From a virus, in IMG/VR virus record IMGVR_UViG_3300047201_000036, positions 1-42,219 of that record: a stretch of 42,219 bases of DNA. The stretch is one strand, 5' to 3'. Positions 1 through 9,147 of the stretch are shown here, one piece after another. How positions within the stretch are numbered: position 1 is the stretch's first letter; each line of letters begins with the position of its first letter. The notes under the pieces were generated by a model. That model was not told the origin of the DNA and did not search any database. It saw only the letters and a list, made by a program, of their open reading frames with translations. The translations under genes and the position numbers were made by a program.

Positions 1-753
1 GGTACAATGACCGGAAATGCAGTTACATGGCCAAAGGAAACGGCCTACACTGACGGTTCAGGAATTACCGCGGAAAGTACCGCAGCTGGTGAAACTACTT
101 TTACGATCACTTCACAGACCAATTTACCGGCTGTGATTGATAGTTACGTAGAGATGTCAAACCTGATGTTGGAAGATTTCCCGGCCCTGGTAAGTTACTT
201 GAATACCCAACTCCCCGCAAATCTTCTGGAAACTGAAGATAATGAGATTCTTAATGGAACAGGGAACATAAAGGGACTTATTGCAAATTGCACAGCCTTT
301 TCAGCTGCAAGTGCAACCGTTACAGCTCCTCAATATTATGATGTCATTACGATGGCAGCCAAACAGATCTCTCTTTGCGAGATGTGGCCTACTGCAATCA
401 TAATGAACCCGACTGATGTTGCCCTGATGAAACTCTCTAAAGATCAGAACAATCAGTATGTGTTTCCATTTATTTTTATGCAGGGTTCAAGGGTTGTCGT
501 AAATGGAGTTCCGGTTATTGAGAATACAGCAATGACAGCAGGGACTTATCTGATTGGTGACTTTGCTCGCGGATGCCAGTTATGGGTTCGCAGAGGTTTA
601 ACCCTGAAGTTCTATGATAGTGCTGCTGCTGGTGATGTAAATAAACATCAGACTACAGTGGTTATTGACGAAAGGGTGGCACTGAGTATGTTTCGCACCC
701 TGGCATTTGTAACTGACACATTTGCTGCAAGTATCACAGAATTAACCCCATAA
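1..753 (+). CDS. Major capsid protein, HK97 type (C-terminal part, 5' truncated)
   Basis: Open from base 1 to the TAA at 751-753, 250 residues. It forms the shell of the icosahedral head. The first residues (GTMTGNAVTWPKE) and the later stretch with NPTDVALMKL, GVPVIEN and a hydrophobic R-G-L-T-L-K-F-Y segment are typical of the A/P domains of HK97-fold major capsid proteins. The missing N-terminal part is the partial gene at 41738-42219. The ATG at base 7 is an internal Met, not a start, because the frame is open upstream and the homologous fold continues across the window edge. It is followed by exported beta-proteins and preceded on the circle by the prohead protease, the normal head-gene order. 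Confidence 0.9.
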   Translation, partial: GTMTGNAVTWPKETAYTDGSGITAESTAAGETTFTITSQTNLPAVIDSYVEMSNLMLEDFPALVSYLNTQLPANLLETEDNEILNGTGNIKGLIANCTAFSAASATVTAPQYYDVITMAAKQISLCEMWPTAIIMNPTDVALMKLSKDQNNQYVFPFIFMQGSRVVVNGVPVIENTAMTAGTYLIGDFARGCQLWVRRGLTLKFYDSAAAGDVNKHQTTVVIDERVALSMFRTLAFVTDTFAASITELTP

Positions 754-769
754 AAGAAAGGAGAGGGCT

Positions 770-1201
770 ATGAAAAAGCTGATTTTCTTCTTTCTGCTTA
801 TGGCTTTTGCCTTTGTGGTAAATGCGCAGGATTATACTATCACCTCAGTTGGTGTAACCAGGATAGTAACTAATGATACCCTGACAGACACCGGAAGCGA
901 TACTGTTACTATTCTATTAAAGCCGCCAAAGGATTATGTTTATAATCTTTCGTGCCAGTTTATCGGTGCTGCTGTTTCAGGGACATTAAGTGTAACCGCA
1001 ACCTATTCTCAAAGTCTTGACGGTACTAACTTTGAATTGATTGCGGCCGATACTGAGATAACATCTGCAAACCTTGTAGAGAACTGGACTGATGAAGCAG
1101 GATTTTATGGCAGATACCTTAGGATCATTTATGCAGGAGCCGGAACAGAGGTTTGTAAGGTGAACGCTTATTTATATGCTGTACCATTTAAAAACTATTA
1201 G
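770..1201 (+). CDS. Small exported beta-sandwich protein, possible capsid decoration protein
   Basis: 143 residues. Residues 1-20 form a classic signal peptide: Lys-Lys, a run of Phe/Leu, then N-A-Q with likely cleavage around residue 19-20. The mature part is rich in Thr, Val and Ser and looks all-beta, ending in a G-R-Y-L-R-I-I-Y segment. A good ribosome binding site (AAGGAGAG) lies just upstream of the ATG at 770. It sits directly after the capsid gene, where HK97-like phages often encode decoration proteins, and the next gene is a paralogue. The signal peptide is odd for a virion protein. Function is not recognised; decoration or a secreted surface protein are both possible. Confidence 0.7.
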   Translation: MKKLIFFFLLMAFAFVVNAQDYTITSVGVTRIVTNDTLTDTGSDTVTILLKPPKDYVYNLSCQFIGAAVSGTLSVTATYSQSLDGTNFELIAADTEITSANLVENWTDEAGFYGRYLRIIYAGAGTEVCKVNAYLYAVPFKNY

Positions 1202-1202
1202 G

Positions 1203-1640
1203 ATGAAAAGATTATTTCTATTATGCTTATTTGTAGTAGCAGCTATTACTTTAAGCGCTCAGAACTATACCTTAGCAGCTCCAGGAGTTACTAATATCGT
1301 AGATGATACGGTTGCAAGTGCAGGAACAGATAGTCGTTATGTTCTTTTGAAGATACCCGATGGAAACGTCTGGAATTTTCAGCTTATGTTGTATTATACC
1401 CAGCTCTCAGGAACATCTGAGGTCTGGATTGATACCTATTGTTCAAATGACGGCTCAAACTGGGAATTAGCCGTTGCAAGGGCAGCGGGTGACACATTAA
1501 AGAACGGAAATACGGTTTGTCTGCATGAAGACAACGACGGATTTCCTTATCGCTATTTTAAAGTATTATACACAGCTAAAACAGCAACACAATCAACAAG
1601 GGTTAGGGGTTACTTATACTTAACGCCTTATCGCTATTAA
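1203..1640 (+). CDS. Small exported beta-sandwich protein, paralogue of the preceding gene
   Basis: 145 residues from the ATG at 1203, one base after the preceding stop. An upstream in-frame start at 1176 is unlikely because it would bury the signal peptide. Residues 1-20 are a signal peptide ending L-S-A-Q. The mature part aligns with the previous protein: a G-V-T-x-I-V start, a D-G-S/T-N-W/F-E-L centre, and R-Y-F-K-V-L-Y-T followed by G-Y-L-Y. The pair arose by tandem duplication. A strong terminator follows directly, so this gene ends the head transcript. The role is unknown, probably the same as its twin. Confidence 0.7.
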   Translation: MKRLFLLCLFVVAAITLSAQNYTLAAPGVTNIVDDTVASAGTDSRYVLLKIPDGNVWNFQLMLYYTQLSGTSEVWIDTYCSNDGSNWELAVARAAGDTLKNGNTVCLHEDNDGFPYRYFKVLYTAKTATQSTRVRGYLYLTPYRY

Positions 1641-1648
1641 TCATAGAT

Positions 1649-1674
1649 GGGGTGGGGAAACCCGCCCCTCTTTT
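1649..1674 (+). terminator. Intrinsic terminator after the capsid operon
   Basis: GGGGTGGG (1649-1656) pairs with CCCGCCCC (1661-1668), with one G-U pair, across a GAAA loop. TCTTTT follows directly. This is a compact GNRA-capped rho-independent terminator nine bases after the stop of the upstream gene. Confidence 0.85.
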
Positions 1675-1694
1675 AAAAAAAGGAGAAGAAACAA

Positions 1695-2009
1695 ATGAAA
1701 AACATTAAAAAGATTCAGGTCGAAAAAGAGACCAAGACAATTAAGCACCCCGTAACGGGAAAAACTCTCTATAATGAGAGTATTGAATTTCAGGAACCGG
1801 TCAGGGTCAGGTTTACACATGGGGTCTTTGCGGGAGTTGTTCAGGATCTTCCTGAGCTGAGGGCAAAGAGACTTATTAAAGCCAAAAAGGCAGAACTCGC
1901 TAAAGATGCGGATATTACCCCCTCTCATGAAATTCAAAGATTGTCAACAGCATTAGCCCCGAAAAAAGATGAAACAGGAAAAGACGAAAAGAAAAACAAA
2001 GGAGCATAA
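1695..2009 (+). CDS. Hypothetical protein with charged C-terminus
   Basis: 104 residues, with a clear AAAGGAG ribosome binding site 8-10 bases before the ATG at 1695. The N-terminal 70 residues alternate charged and beta-prone stretches. The last 25 residues are almost all Lys, Glu, Asp and Ala (ending DEKKNKGA) and are probably disordered. It lies between the capsid and connector genes, so a head-completion or decoration role is possible, but no family is recognised. Confidence 0.7.
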   Translation: MKNIKKIQVEKETKTIKHPVTGKTLYNESIEFQEPVRVRFTHGVFAGVVQDLPELRAKRLIKAKKAELAKDADITPSHEIQRLSTALAPKKDETGKDEKKNKGA

Positions 2010-2029
2010 GTTTAAAAGAAAGACTAAAG

Positions 2030-2638
2030 ATGCCATTACAACTGAAACTGATAGAGGATGTAACGACAGAGATATTCACACGCGATGCAGTGAAGATTTA
2101 TCTGAGGAACACTTTTTCGGCCGGTACTGACTCTAATCTTATGATGGAAGATACTCTTCTTGACCTCTTACAAAAGTCAGCAAGAGAAGTATGTGAGGAT
2201 TTCTGCTGGTCTACATTCCAGGCAAAGACATGGGATTTCTGGACTGATGAGATTCCATCGAATAATACAATCTATTTACCCAGGGGGCCTCATAAAAGTA
2301 TTACCGGAGTGTATAGACAGGATTCAGAAGAGGTTGAAACTGAACTAACACTTAACTCCGGTTATTACAAGCGGGGACTGACAGACTTCGCGATTGTGAT
2401 AAATACAGGGGTATCAGTCCCCATCATTGTAACCAACGCAAGCGGAGAGGGCATTTACCCGGTAAGAGTGCGCTTTGTAGCAGGATATTCTATTATCCCC
2501 TCTAATGTGAAAGAGGCTATTTTGCAAACAATAAAACATAATTTTCTTCAAAGGGAAAAACTGGCATTGTCGGGATTTTCTGAACTGCCAGGATCAGCAA
2601 GGGCACTATTAAAAAGTGAAACCCGGAGGACAATATAA
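2030..2638 (+). CDS. Head-tail connector (adaptor) protein, gp6-like
   Basis: 202 residues. The helical N-terminal half (D-A-V-K-I-Y-L-R near residue 20, then D-T-L-L-D-L-L-Q-K-S-A-R-E-V-C-E) and the beta insertion with L-P-R-G-P-H-K-S-I-T-G-V match the HK97 gp6 / SPP1 gp15 adaptor family. These proteins form a ring under the portal vertex and start the neck. The C-terminus (V-K-E-A-I-L-Q-T-I-K-H-N) is the usual final helix. Its position after the capsid gene is standard. Its partner neck genes (gp10-like, terminator) are displaced about 8 kb downstream, at 10789. Confidence 0.8.
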   Translation: MPLQLKLIEDVTTEIFTRDAVKIYLRNTFSAGTDSNLMMEDTLLDLLQKSAREVCEDFCWSTFQAKTWDFWTDEIPSNNTIYLPRGPHKSITGVYRQDSEEVETELTLNSGYYKRGLTDFAIVINTGVSVPIIVTNASGEGIYPVRVRFVAGYSIIPSNVKEAILQTIKHNFLQREKLALSGFSELPGSARALLKSETRRTI

Positions 2639-2994
2639 TGGCAGCAGTAGATAAATACAGGGGTCAGGACATAACATTAACCATTACCTGTTCAGTATCC
2701 ATAGATGATCTTGCAGAACTCTATGTATTTCTAATTCATAGGGAAAGCAGGACGGTTGCTGCTCAGTTTAATAAAGCAGGAACAGGAACATATACTGCCC
2801 TCACGAAAGTAACTGAATACATTTATAAAGCAATTTGGGGACATTCAGATACAGCAGATGCAGATTTGGGAATGTATGATATGGATGTTGCTGTAATACA
2901 AACCGATGCAGATTATGAAGATTCGGAAAAGCATACAAAGAAAATTGAGGAAATATTTGATCTGAAAGAATCTTATTCAAAGATTATAATTTAA
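2638..2994 (+). CDS. Hypothetical beta-rich structural protein
   Basis: 118 residues. The start overlaps the stop of the connector gene (TAATG). The pattern Y-R-G-Q-D-I-T-L-T-I-T-C near the start, followed by alternating beta strands, resembles the small Ig-like adaptor domains found before fibre modules, such as baseplate upper-protein N-termini. That resemblance is loose. The gene ends one base into the next start (TTAATGG), so it is co-translated with the fibre gene at 2994. Confidence 0.65.
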   Translation: MAAVDKYRGQDITLTITCSVSIDDLAELYVFLIHRESRTVAAQFNKAGTGTYTALTKVTEYIYKAIWGHSDTADADLGMYDMDVAVIQTDADYEDSEKHTKKIEEIFDLKESYSKIII

Positions 2995-3632
2995 TGGCTG
3001 ACATTAATATAACAGTAAGCATTGATGCCGCGATAAGCATAACTATTGATACCAATGCGGTACCCTCTCTTATTACACAGGCGGAGGCGGAGGCGGGTAC
3101 GAGTACGGGTGAGCGAGTAGTAACTGCTGAAAGATTATCCCAGGCCATTGCAGCCTTAGAATCGGCAGATGCAACCCCTGGCGGTTCGGATACTCAATTA
3201 CAGTTTAATGACGGGGGTGTGTTTGGTGCTGAAGCTTCATTGACTTATACTAAAGCAACTAATAAACTTTGTTTAGGAACATCAGGCAATAGTTTACTCG
3301 AAGAGCACAGAGGAAAGATTTACCAGATAATGCAGGATGTAGGTAGTAAAAATGGTACTTATCAAATAAATGTTGGTGGATATAATGACACTATTGTAAC
3401 AGCTGATGGGAATCTTATTTTGCAGATGACAGGTCATGCAGCTGGAATGAGTGGAGTGATTATTCTTAAAATTACAGGTGCAGGTGGTTACACGATTTCA
3501 CTTGATCCGACATATTTTACAACCGAACTTAGCGGAAGTGATGATATTGATACGGTAACGGGGAAAAAGAATTTCATCAGTTATTATTATGACGGGACAT
3601 TTCTTTATTATACAAACACAAAAGAGGCATGA
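2994..3632 (+). CDS. Tail-fibre-like structural protein
   Basis: 212 residues. Residues 28-52 carry T-Q-A-E-A-E-A-G-T-S-T-G-E-R-V-V-T-A-E, an element seen in many phage fibre proteins. Around residue 63 comes G-G-S-D-T-Q-L-Q-F-N-D-G-G, a linker common in virion fibre and head-fibre proteins. The rest is beta-rich. The DNA near 3080 is locally GC-rich (GGCGGAGGCGGAGG), unlike its neighbours, which suggests an exchanged module. It overlaps the start of the next gene by four bases. Receptor binding or host attachment is likely; the target is unknown. Confidence 0.7.
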   Translation: MADINITVSIDAAISITIDTNAVPSLITQAEAEAGTSTGERVVTAERLSQAIAALESADATPGGSDTQLQFNDGGVFGAEASLTYTKATNKLCLGTSGNSLLEEHRGKIYQIMQDVGSKNGTYQINVGGYNDTIVTADGNLILQMTGHAAGMSGVIILKITGAGGYTISLDPTYFTTELSGSDDIDTVTGKKNFISYYYDGTFLYYTNTKEA

Positions 3633-4423
3633 GTTTTCCGCATAAAATGGGATTTATGAAGCCGAAAGGACCCGGTTATTGTGCCGAATACTTAGCAGTC
3701 TATAACGCATTCCCCAACAAACCCTCTGCCGCTGATGCAGTTATTCAGAATGCCAAAATGCTGGCTATTGTTGCCAGTGGTCGTTATGCAAAAGGTGAAA
3801 GGCATTGGGAGTTTTCAGCTCATTCAAATTCGGCAGGAGAATCACAACTTGACTGGATTGACCCGGTTAATCATTTACCCGTTACGAATGTGAATGGCTG
3901 TGCGTGGGATGCTTATAACGGGTTCACGGGAAACAATGCAGGAAGCAAATATTTAAGAAGCAATTTCATTCCCTCAGTTGATGGGACTTTAATCGGACAA
4001 AATAATATTTGTGCGATAATAGGGATAGGGACTGATTTATTAGAAGCAACTGGAGATTTTGGAAATACTGCGGGAACTCCTTATTTGCGAATATATACAA
4101 GATTTACGGGCAATTTAACTTATACGAGATGTAATTGCTCAACGAATAAAAGTGTTGCTTGCACAAATTCAAAAGCATATTTTGCAATATCAAGAGGGGT
4201 TGCGGCAAATTACGATTCATATAGAAATTTAGTTAAAACAAATTTAATAGATGAGTCAACTGGATTGCCGGATGGTGAAATATTAATAGGTTATGTAAAT
4301 ATTGCTTGCAATAAACAACTTCGTTGCGCTGAAATTCTCTCTTATCTCACAGAAGGCGAAGTTCAATCAGCCATTGGGGATGAAAATATTTATTTAACCA
4401 ATTATAGTACAAACTTATACTAA
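3629..4423 (+). CDS. LamG-like phage surface/fibre protein
   Basis: 264 residues, starting in an ATGA overlap. The pattern Y-L-A-V-Y-N-A-F-P-N-K-P-S-A-A-D-A, then 'GESQLDWIDPVNHLPVTNVNG', then Y-N-G-F-T-G-N-N-A-G-S-K-Y-L, is a family I recognise from phages of the Bacteroidota. It looks like a concanavalin-type beta-sandwich. It lacks a signal peptide, unlike several neighbours. It probably sits on a fibre or the virion surface and binds glycans. The exact role is inferred from context. Confidence 0.65.
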   Translation: MSFPHKMGFMKPKGPGYCAEYLAVYNAFPNKPSAADAVIQNAKMLAIVASGRYAKGERHWEFSAHSNSAGESQLDWIDPVNHLPVTNVNGCAWDAYNGFTGNNAGSKYLRSNFIPSVDGTLIGQNNICAIIGIGTDLLEATGDFGNTAGTPYLRIYTRFTGNLTYTRCNCSTNKSVACTNSKAYFAISRGVAANYDSYRNLVKTNLIDESTGLPDGEILIGYVNIACNKQLRCAEILSYLTEGEVQSAIGDENIYLTNYSTNLY

Positions 4424-4966
4424 ATGAAAGCATATAATATCACGGGAAAGCAATTTCAATACATAAAGACAATCAATGCCTTCGATGCCATTTGTCCAGT
4501 TCTCCTGAAAGATGGAAGGTGGGTTATCTCAAAAGATACTGTTGATTATTTAGAGCAGCATTACATAACCGATTTTGCCATATCCGGCGCAACGGAGGAC
4601 TTAAAGGATTCATTGCAGATATTACTTGGTGCTGTCAGGAAATTCCCTGAGATTAATTATGAAGCAAAAGACCTGCATCCGGCTCAACAGGTTCGCAGAT
4701 TTGAAGCAGTTCTTGAGGAAAAGAAAATAGTTGAAATATTCCTTAAAGAATCAATCGGAACCTCCCTGAATGAATCAATGACGGTTCAGGATGTATATGA
4801 TTTTGTTGAAGCCAAGCCCTCACAGCAGTATAATCCCATTGCGCAGAAAGAATTTATAAAGCTGGAATTGGAATCCATAATGGGAACGGATTATAATGAG
4901 AACTTAACTGTCAAACAGGTACTGGATAAGATTGCTTTAAAAGCAGAACAAATAATAGAACAATAA
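4424..4966 (+). CDS. Hypothetical protein in the fibre block
   Basis: 180 residues, with the ATG directly after the preceding stop. Mostly helical: an N-terminal mixed domain, then helices with E-E-K-K-I-V-E-I-F-L-K. There are two related motifs, S-I-G-T-S-L-N-E-S-M-T-V-Q-D-V near residue 110 and S-I-M-G-T-D-Y-N-E-N-L-T-V-K-Q-V near residue 151. This internal duplication suggests two copies of a small helical unit. No family is recognised. It may be a chaperone or linker for the flanking fibre proteins. Confidence 0.65.
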   Translation: MKAYNITGKQFQYIKTINAFDAICPVLLKDGRWVISKDTVDYLEQHYITDFAISGATEDLKDSLQILLGAVRKFPEINYEAKDLHPAQQVRRFEAVLEEKKIVEIFLKESIGTSLNESMTVQDVYDFVEAKPSQQYNPIAQKEFIKLELESIMGTDYNENLTVKQVLDKIALKAEQIIEQ

Positions 4967-4977
4967 ATAAAAATAAG

Positions 4978-5370
4978 ATGAAAAAGTTAATAATTGTTTT
5001 ACTGGCACTGATGCCATTTATGGCTTTCGGGCAGAGAGTTTATACTCATGGAAGTATCTCAGCCACTGCAGGGCGTGGAGTTTCGACTACCACAAATATA
5101 AAGATGTTTACCGGATCGGGGTGGAGCCTTGAACTGAGGTTTAAAAAGTTCGATGCGGATTCAACGGTCATCGATCTTGGACAATGTGCAGACCCAGATA
5201 GTCTTATCTTCAACCGGATAGATGATTCGAGGATTCCATATAACATGGTATCTGATAGTTCGGTGGTATTCCAGGGAGATAATTTTCTTTGCCGTTATTT
5301 AAGGATTAAACTGACAACTTACGGCGTAACATCCGGAAAGAAGTGTTACTATACTATTACAAAAGAATAA
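4978..5370 (+). CDS. Small exported beta-protein, distant relative of the proteins at 770 and 1203
   Basis: 130 residues. Signal peptide at residues 1-19 (Lys-Lys, hydrophobic core, F-G-Q). The mature part is all-beta and ends with C-R-Y-L-R-I-K-L-T-T-Y-G, matching the R-Y-L/F-R/K-I/V segment of the two exported proteins after the capsid gene. This suggests a third, diverged family member. It is followed one base later by another exported protein. Function unknown. Confidence 0.65.
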   Translation: MKKLIIVLLALMPFMAFGQRVYTHGSISATAGRGVSTTTNIKMFTGSGWSLELRFKKFDADSTVIDLGQCADPDSLIFNRIDDSRIPYNMVSDSSVVFQGDNFLCRYLRIKLTTYGVTSGKKCYYTITKE

Positions 5371-5371
5371 G

Positions 5372-6490
5372 ATGAAAAAGATATTATTTCTTTTTGCCCT
5401 CTTGCCAGTATTGGCTTATGGACAAAAGACCGTTAATTTGAACAAGGATTATATTGACAGTACCTGGGTAATGGTCACACTTGGCAGGATAAATGCTGAT
5501 TATGCTGCTAATACTGCTGCTGTTGACGGTACAAGGTATTGGGATTTCTTAACAACAGGAACGGTTGACCCGGCCAGTTTAGCAGAGGTCAACTCAGGTT
5601 ATTTTGCCTACGATAAGACAGCCGGGAGCAACGGAGTGTATACTATTAACGCTCTTGAAGGAGTGGCCCGGAGTTCTTATGCTGATGAAGCTGGTACATT
5701 CAGGGGAGTCTATGGAAGGATATATATAGCCGCCGGCACAACCGCTACTATGCGCACGGGCGTAGGCGGGGAGTTTTCTGCAAGAGCAGGATACTCAGGT
5801 GGGACTAATTGCGTAGCCGAAAATGGAACAGCTTTTGTCGGTGCAAGAATATGGATGGCTCCTTACTTTACTTCAGGTTCATTGACAAACATTACCAACT
5901 TTCACGGACTATGGATATTCAATGAACATACTTCCAATAAAGTAACAGACGGGATATTCATAAATGATGCCGGTGGGACGGGTGGATGGACTTATGGGAT
6001 AAGTATGAATGGAGCTACAATAGGAACGGCAGATTTAAGATTACATAACGGCGCATTGTTAAATAATATAAGAGCTGCAAATCTAATGGTCACAGAAGAT
6101 ACGGTTGAAGTTGCCGGGGTTTTGCTTGCAACAGGGACACTTTCAGGGGCGATAAGCGTGACTTTGGATACCGACCCAGCAATAGTTCTTACAGTCGCAA
6201 TGTGTAAGAACAGGGTTAGAATTAATAATGATGCGGACGCAATAGATTATTCACTTCCAACAGCATCAGCGGGGCTTATCGTTCTTTTTTACGATGTAGC
6301 CGGTGGAGTTATAACTGTTGACGCGGCCAGTGGCGATGCTATCCTTTTAAACGGAGTTAGTGTAGGTACAGCCGATGCAATAGACTCACCCGGAGCGATA
6401 GGAAACTTTATCTGTTTAATGGCTATTGATGATACCCGGTGGGTGTCACTTGGACAAAGTGGTACATGGATCGACGGCGGTGCTGATTAA
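5372..6490 (+). CDS. Exported fibre-type structural protein
   Basis: 372 residues. Residues 1-18 are a signal peptide (M-K-K-I-L-F-L-F..A-Y-G-Q). The middle is a long beta-rich, Gly/Ala/Thr-rich region. The last 110 residues carry a module I recognise from many phage fibre and virion proteins: G-A-I-S-V-T-L, then V-I-T-V-D-A-A-S-G-D-A-I-L-L-N-G, D-S-P-G-A-I-G, and W-V-S-L-G-Q-S-G-T-W ending D-G-G-A-D. That module argues for a virion fibre, while the N-terminus argues for export. Confidence 0.7.
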   Translation: MKKILFLFALLPVLAYGQKTVNLNKDYIDSTWVMVTLGRINADYAANTAAVDGTRYWDFLTTGTVDPASLAEVNSGYFAYDKTAGSNGVYTINALEGVARSSYADEAGTFRGVYGRIYIAAGTTATMRTGVGGEFSARAGYSGGTNCVAENGTAFVGARIWMAPYFTSGSLTNITNFHGLWIFNEHTSNKVTDGIFINDAGGTGGWTYGISMNGATIGTADLRLHNGALLNNIRAANLMVTEDTVEVAGVLLATGTLSGAISVTLDTDPAIVLTVAMCKNRVRINNDADAIDYSLPTASAGLIVLFYDVAGGVITVDAASGDAILLNGVSVGTADAIDSPGAIGNFICLMAIDDTRWVSLGQSGTWIDGGAD

Positions 6491-6499
6491 ACTAAGAAT

Positions 6500-9097
6500 A
6501 TGAAAAGATTACTATTATATCTTTTATTACTGATTCCCCTTAACGTGTTTCCCCAAGGGTTATTTGTTCCCGCTGGAGGGATAACTAATCTCGACACAAC
6601 GGATTATCCAGGTGATTATTTTGTCGATCCTAATCTGGGCAATGATGCTAATTCGGGAACTTCTTACGATCAACCTTGGAAAACTATCGCTAAAGTCAAC
6701 GGATTCACCTTTGCCCCAATGGACACTATCTCTTTTAGGAAAGAAGGTGCTTGGCGTGAAACCCTTACCGTCCCTCATGATTCACTTACATTTATGAGTT
6801 ATGGAACGGGGAATAAACCGAAGATATTAGGGAGTGAACAGGCTTTAAATTTTGCAGATTGTGGAGGCAATGTCTGGAAGTCTGCAACGTCTTTACTTGA
6901 TCCTTATAATATTGGTGCTTCTGACATGGAGATATGGTTTGAAGAACCTGACGATTCGATAAAATGGGGAACACATCAAACAGATACGGCAAGTTTAACG
7001 GCTGAATATCATTGGACATGGTTGGCGAATTATATTTATGTATATGCTATTACCGATCCCGATACGAGATATTCCGTCGTTGAATGCGGACAGAGATATT
7101 CTACTATTGATTTAAATAGTAAACAAGATATTGAAATTAATAGTTTGGATTTATTTTATAGTGTTGCCGGAATTGATGAAGATTACCCAACAGAAGATTT
7201 AATAGGATTGACTATTAGAAATTGCGAGATTGGATATCTGGGCGGATGGACGGGATGGGGATACGGAATCCATGCTGTTTATAATAATTCTTTATTTGAA
7301 GATAATGAAATTCATGATTGTGGTAGACGCGGAATATCTCTTGTTAATTATGGGACTCACGATATCACAAATATAGTAGTTCAAGATAACACAATCTATA
7401 ATTGTTATCATACAACAGGAGTTGATATTGAAACGGGAACAGAGGCGGATGATACAGGTGATATTGATAGTATAATTATAAGAAATAATTATTTTTTCCA
7501 TGATTCACGAAATTATAATACAAGAAGTGGTGGAGTTTTCCTTCAAGAAAATACTGGTAGTACGGGGAAAATCACGAGTACTTATATTTATAATAATATT
7601 TTCGTTTGTTCAAATGGCAACTGGGTTGGGGCAGAAAATGTAGATAGCGTTTACGTATATAACAATATATTTTATGGATTAAATCAAGTTTTATCAGATA
7701 ATTTATTTCATATAGCAATTCAAGATCCTGTTGATGATTGCTTGGAATGGAAAATAAAGAATAATATTTTTTATAACAATAGAGATTTGAATTGGGGGAC
7801 TGCCATTATTTTAGAAAATACACAAGATTATACTGAAATTGATGCAGATTATAATTTATACTACACCTCTTATTCGGCAAGACCAATAATTTATGCGAAT
7901 AGTACTGCTTATACTATGGCTCAATGGTCTACGATGAAAATGGGTTTAAATTGGGAGGCAAATAGCCCAATACCATCTGATCTTCTTTTATATACGGATA
8001 GTTTTAATGTCCGTTATGGATCTTCGGCAATAGACTCAGGTTTGACGATTGCCCTCATTGCAGACGATTATTATGATATAGCAAGGGGAACACCGCCGAC
8101 AATAGGGGCCGTTGAAATATTTACTTACGGCGATACTATTATAAACTTCGAGGCAAGTTCAACTAAAAAAGATACCATTCTGATTGCAACATTAGGTTAT
8201 ATCTCACAACCGGATTCATTAAGATTAGTTGCCGATATGGGCAATGATTCAATAGGAATTGGAGGAGGGACCTTGCTTTATGCCGGACATGATACTACGA
8301 TAATAGAAGGACAGTATAAATACGAACCCTTAACTGATACAATTGTAAGAGTAGAATTATGGCAGGAATATTTTGGAGTTTGGTCATATTATGCAAACCA
8401 TGATACGACTTTTGTTGATTCAACGGCTTCCAATTCAACTCTTTTAACCGGACTTATTTCTTATTATAAATTAGATGAAACCAGTGGAAATACAATAGAT
8501 ATTGCACCTACATCCCCTCATGACGGAACCGTAACGGGAGCAACTCAGAATGTAACAGGTAAAATTAATAAGGCATATTCTTTTGACGGGACTAACGATT
8601 ATATAGATTTTGGGAGTGTTGCCGATTTTAGATTTACAACCGCAATGTCTATTTCATTTTGGGTTACAAGTGATGCTTATTACGGGTTGATTATTGGGAA
8701 TCATAATGAAGATGATTATCAGGGTTGGCAGATAGATTGTAATGGTTCAGGAGGTGTAGTAAGATTTACCTGTAATACTTCCGGTGCTGATGCATCAATT
8801 ACCTCAACTAATGTTGTTTATGGTGTTGGATGGGTTCATATTGTAGCTACTTATGATGGGGCACATTTAAAATTATATTACAATGGAGTTTCCGATGCTA
8901 CTGAGGTTGATTTTACGGCAACAATAGATTATGGTTCAGTATCTCCAAATACTATCATAGGCGTGAACGACCAGTTGGGTAATGATTTCACCGGGGATAT
9001 AGATGGAGTTGGATTATGGAATAAAACATTGATACCAACAGAGGTAACGGAATTATATACTAAAGAAAATTCGGGGGCAACATTCCCTTGGAAATAA
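6500..9097 (+). CDS. Exported beta-helix and LamG protein, possible glycan-degrading tailspike
   Basis: 865 residues, the longest gene. Signal peptide at residues 1-19 (ending V-F-P-Q). From residue 41 the pattern Y-F-V-D-P-N-L-G-N-D-A-N-S-G-T, then Q-P-W-K-T-I, marks the entry of a right-handed beta-helix, as in pectate-lyase-like enzymes. Repeated N-N-x-I-F/Y strands fill residues 210-480. A middle beta domain follows. The C-terminus from about residue 655 (L-I-S-Y-Y-K-L-D-E-T-S-G-N, A-Y-S-F-D-G-T-N-D-Y-I-D) is a LamG/concanavalin domain. It could be a tailspike depolymerase or a secreted surface protein. Catalytic residues cannot be assigned by eye. Confidence 0.75.
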   Translation: MKRLLLYLLLLIPLNVFPQGLFVPAGGITNLDTTDYPGDYFVDPNLGNDANSGTSYDQPWKTIAKVNGFTFAPMDTISFRKEGAWRETLTVPHDSLTFMSYGTGNKPKILGSEQALNFADCGGNVWKSATSLLDPYNIGASDMEIWFEEPDDSIKWGTHQTDTASLTAEYHWTWLANYIYVYAITDPDTRYSVVECGQRYSTIDLNSKQDIEINSLDLFYSVAGIDEDYPTEDLIGLTIRNCEIGYLGGWTGWGYGIHAVYNNSLFEDNEIHDCGRRGISLVNYGTHDITNIVVQDNTIYNCYHTTGVDIETGTEADDTGDIDSIIIRNNYFFHDSRNYNTRSGGVFLQENTGSTGKITSTYIYNNIFVCSNGNWVGAENVDSVYVYNNIFYGLNQVLSDNLFHIAIQDPVDDCLEWKIKNNIFYNNRDLNWGTAIILENTQDYTEIDADYNLYYTSYSARPIIYANSTAYTMAQWSTMKMGLNWEANSPIPSDLLLYTDSFNVRYGSSAIDSGLTIALIADDYYDIARGTPPTIGAVEIFTYGDTIINFEASSTKKDTILIATLGYISQPDSLRLVADMGNDSIGIGGGTLLYAGHDTTIIEGQYKYEPLTDTIVRVELWQEYFGVWSYYANHDTTFVDSTASNSTLLTGLISYYKLDETSGNTIDIAPTSPHDGTVTGATQNVTGKINKAYSFDGTNDYIDFGSVADFRFTTAMSISFWVTSDAYYGLIIGNHNEDDYQGWQIDCNGSGGVVRFTCNTSGADASITSTNVVYGVGWVHIVATYDGAHLKLYYNGVSDATEVDFTATIDYGSVSPNTIIGVNDQLGNDFTGDIDGVGLWNKTLIPTEVTELYTKENSGATFPWK

Positions 9098-9147
9098 TAA
9101 CCAAACAGGGAAGTTATTTAAAATAGTAAAATATAATCCTTAATAAA

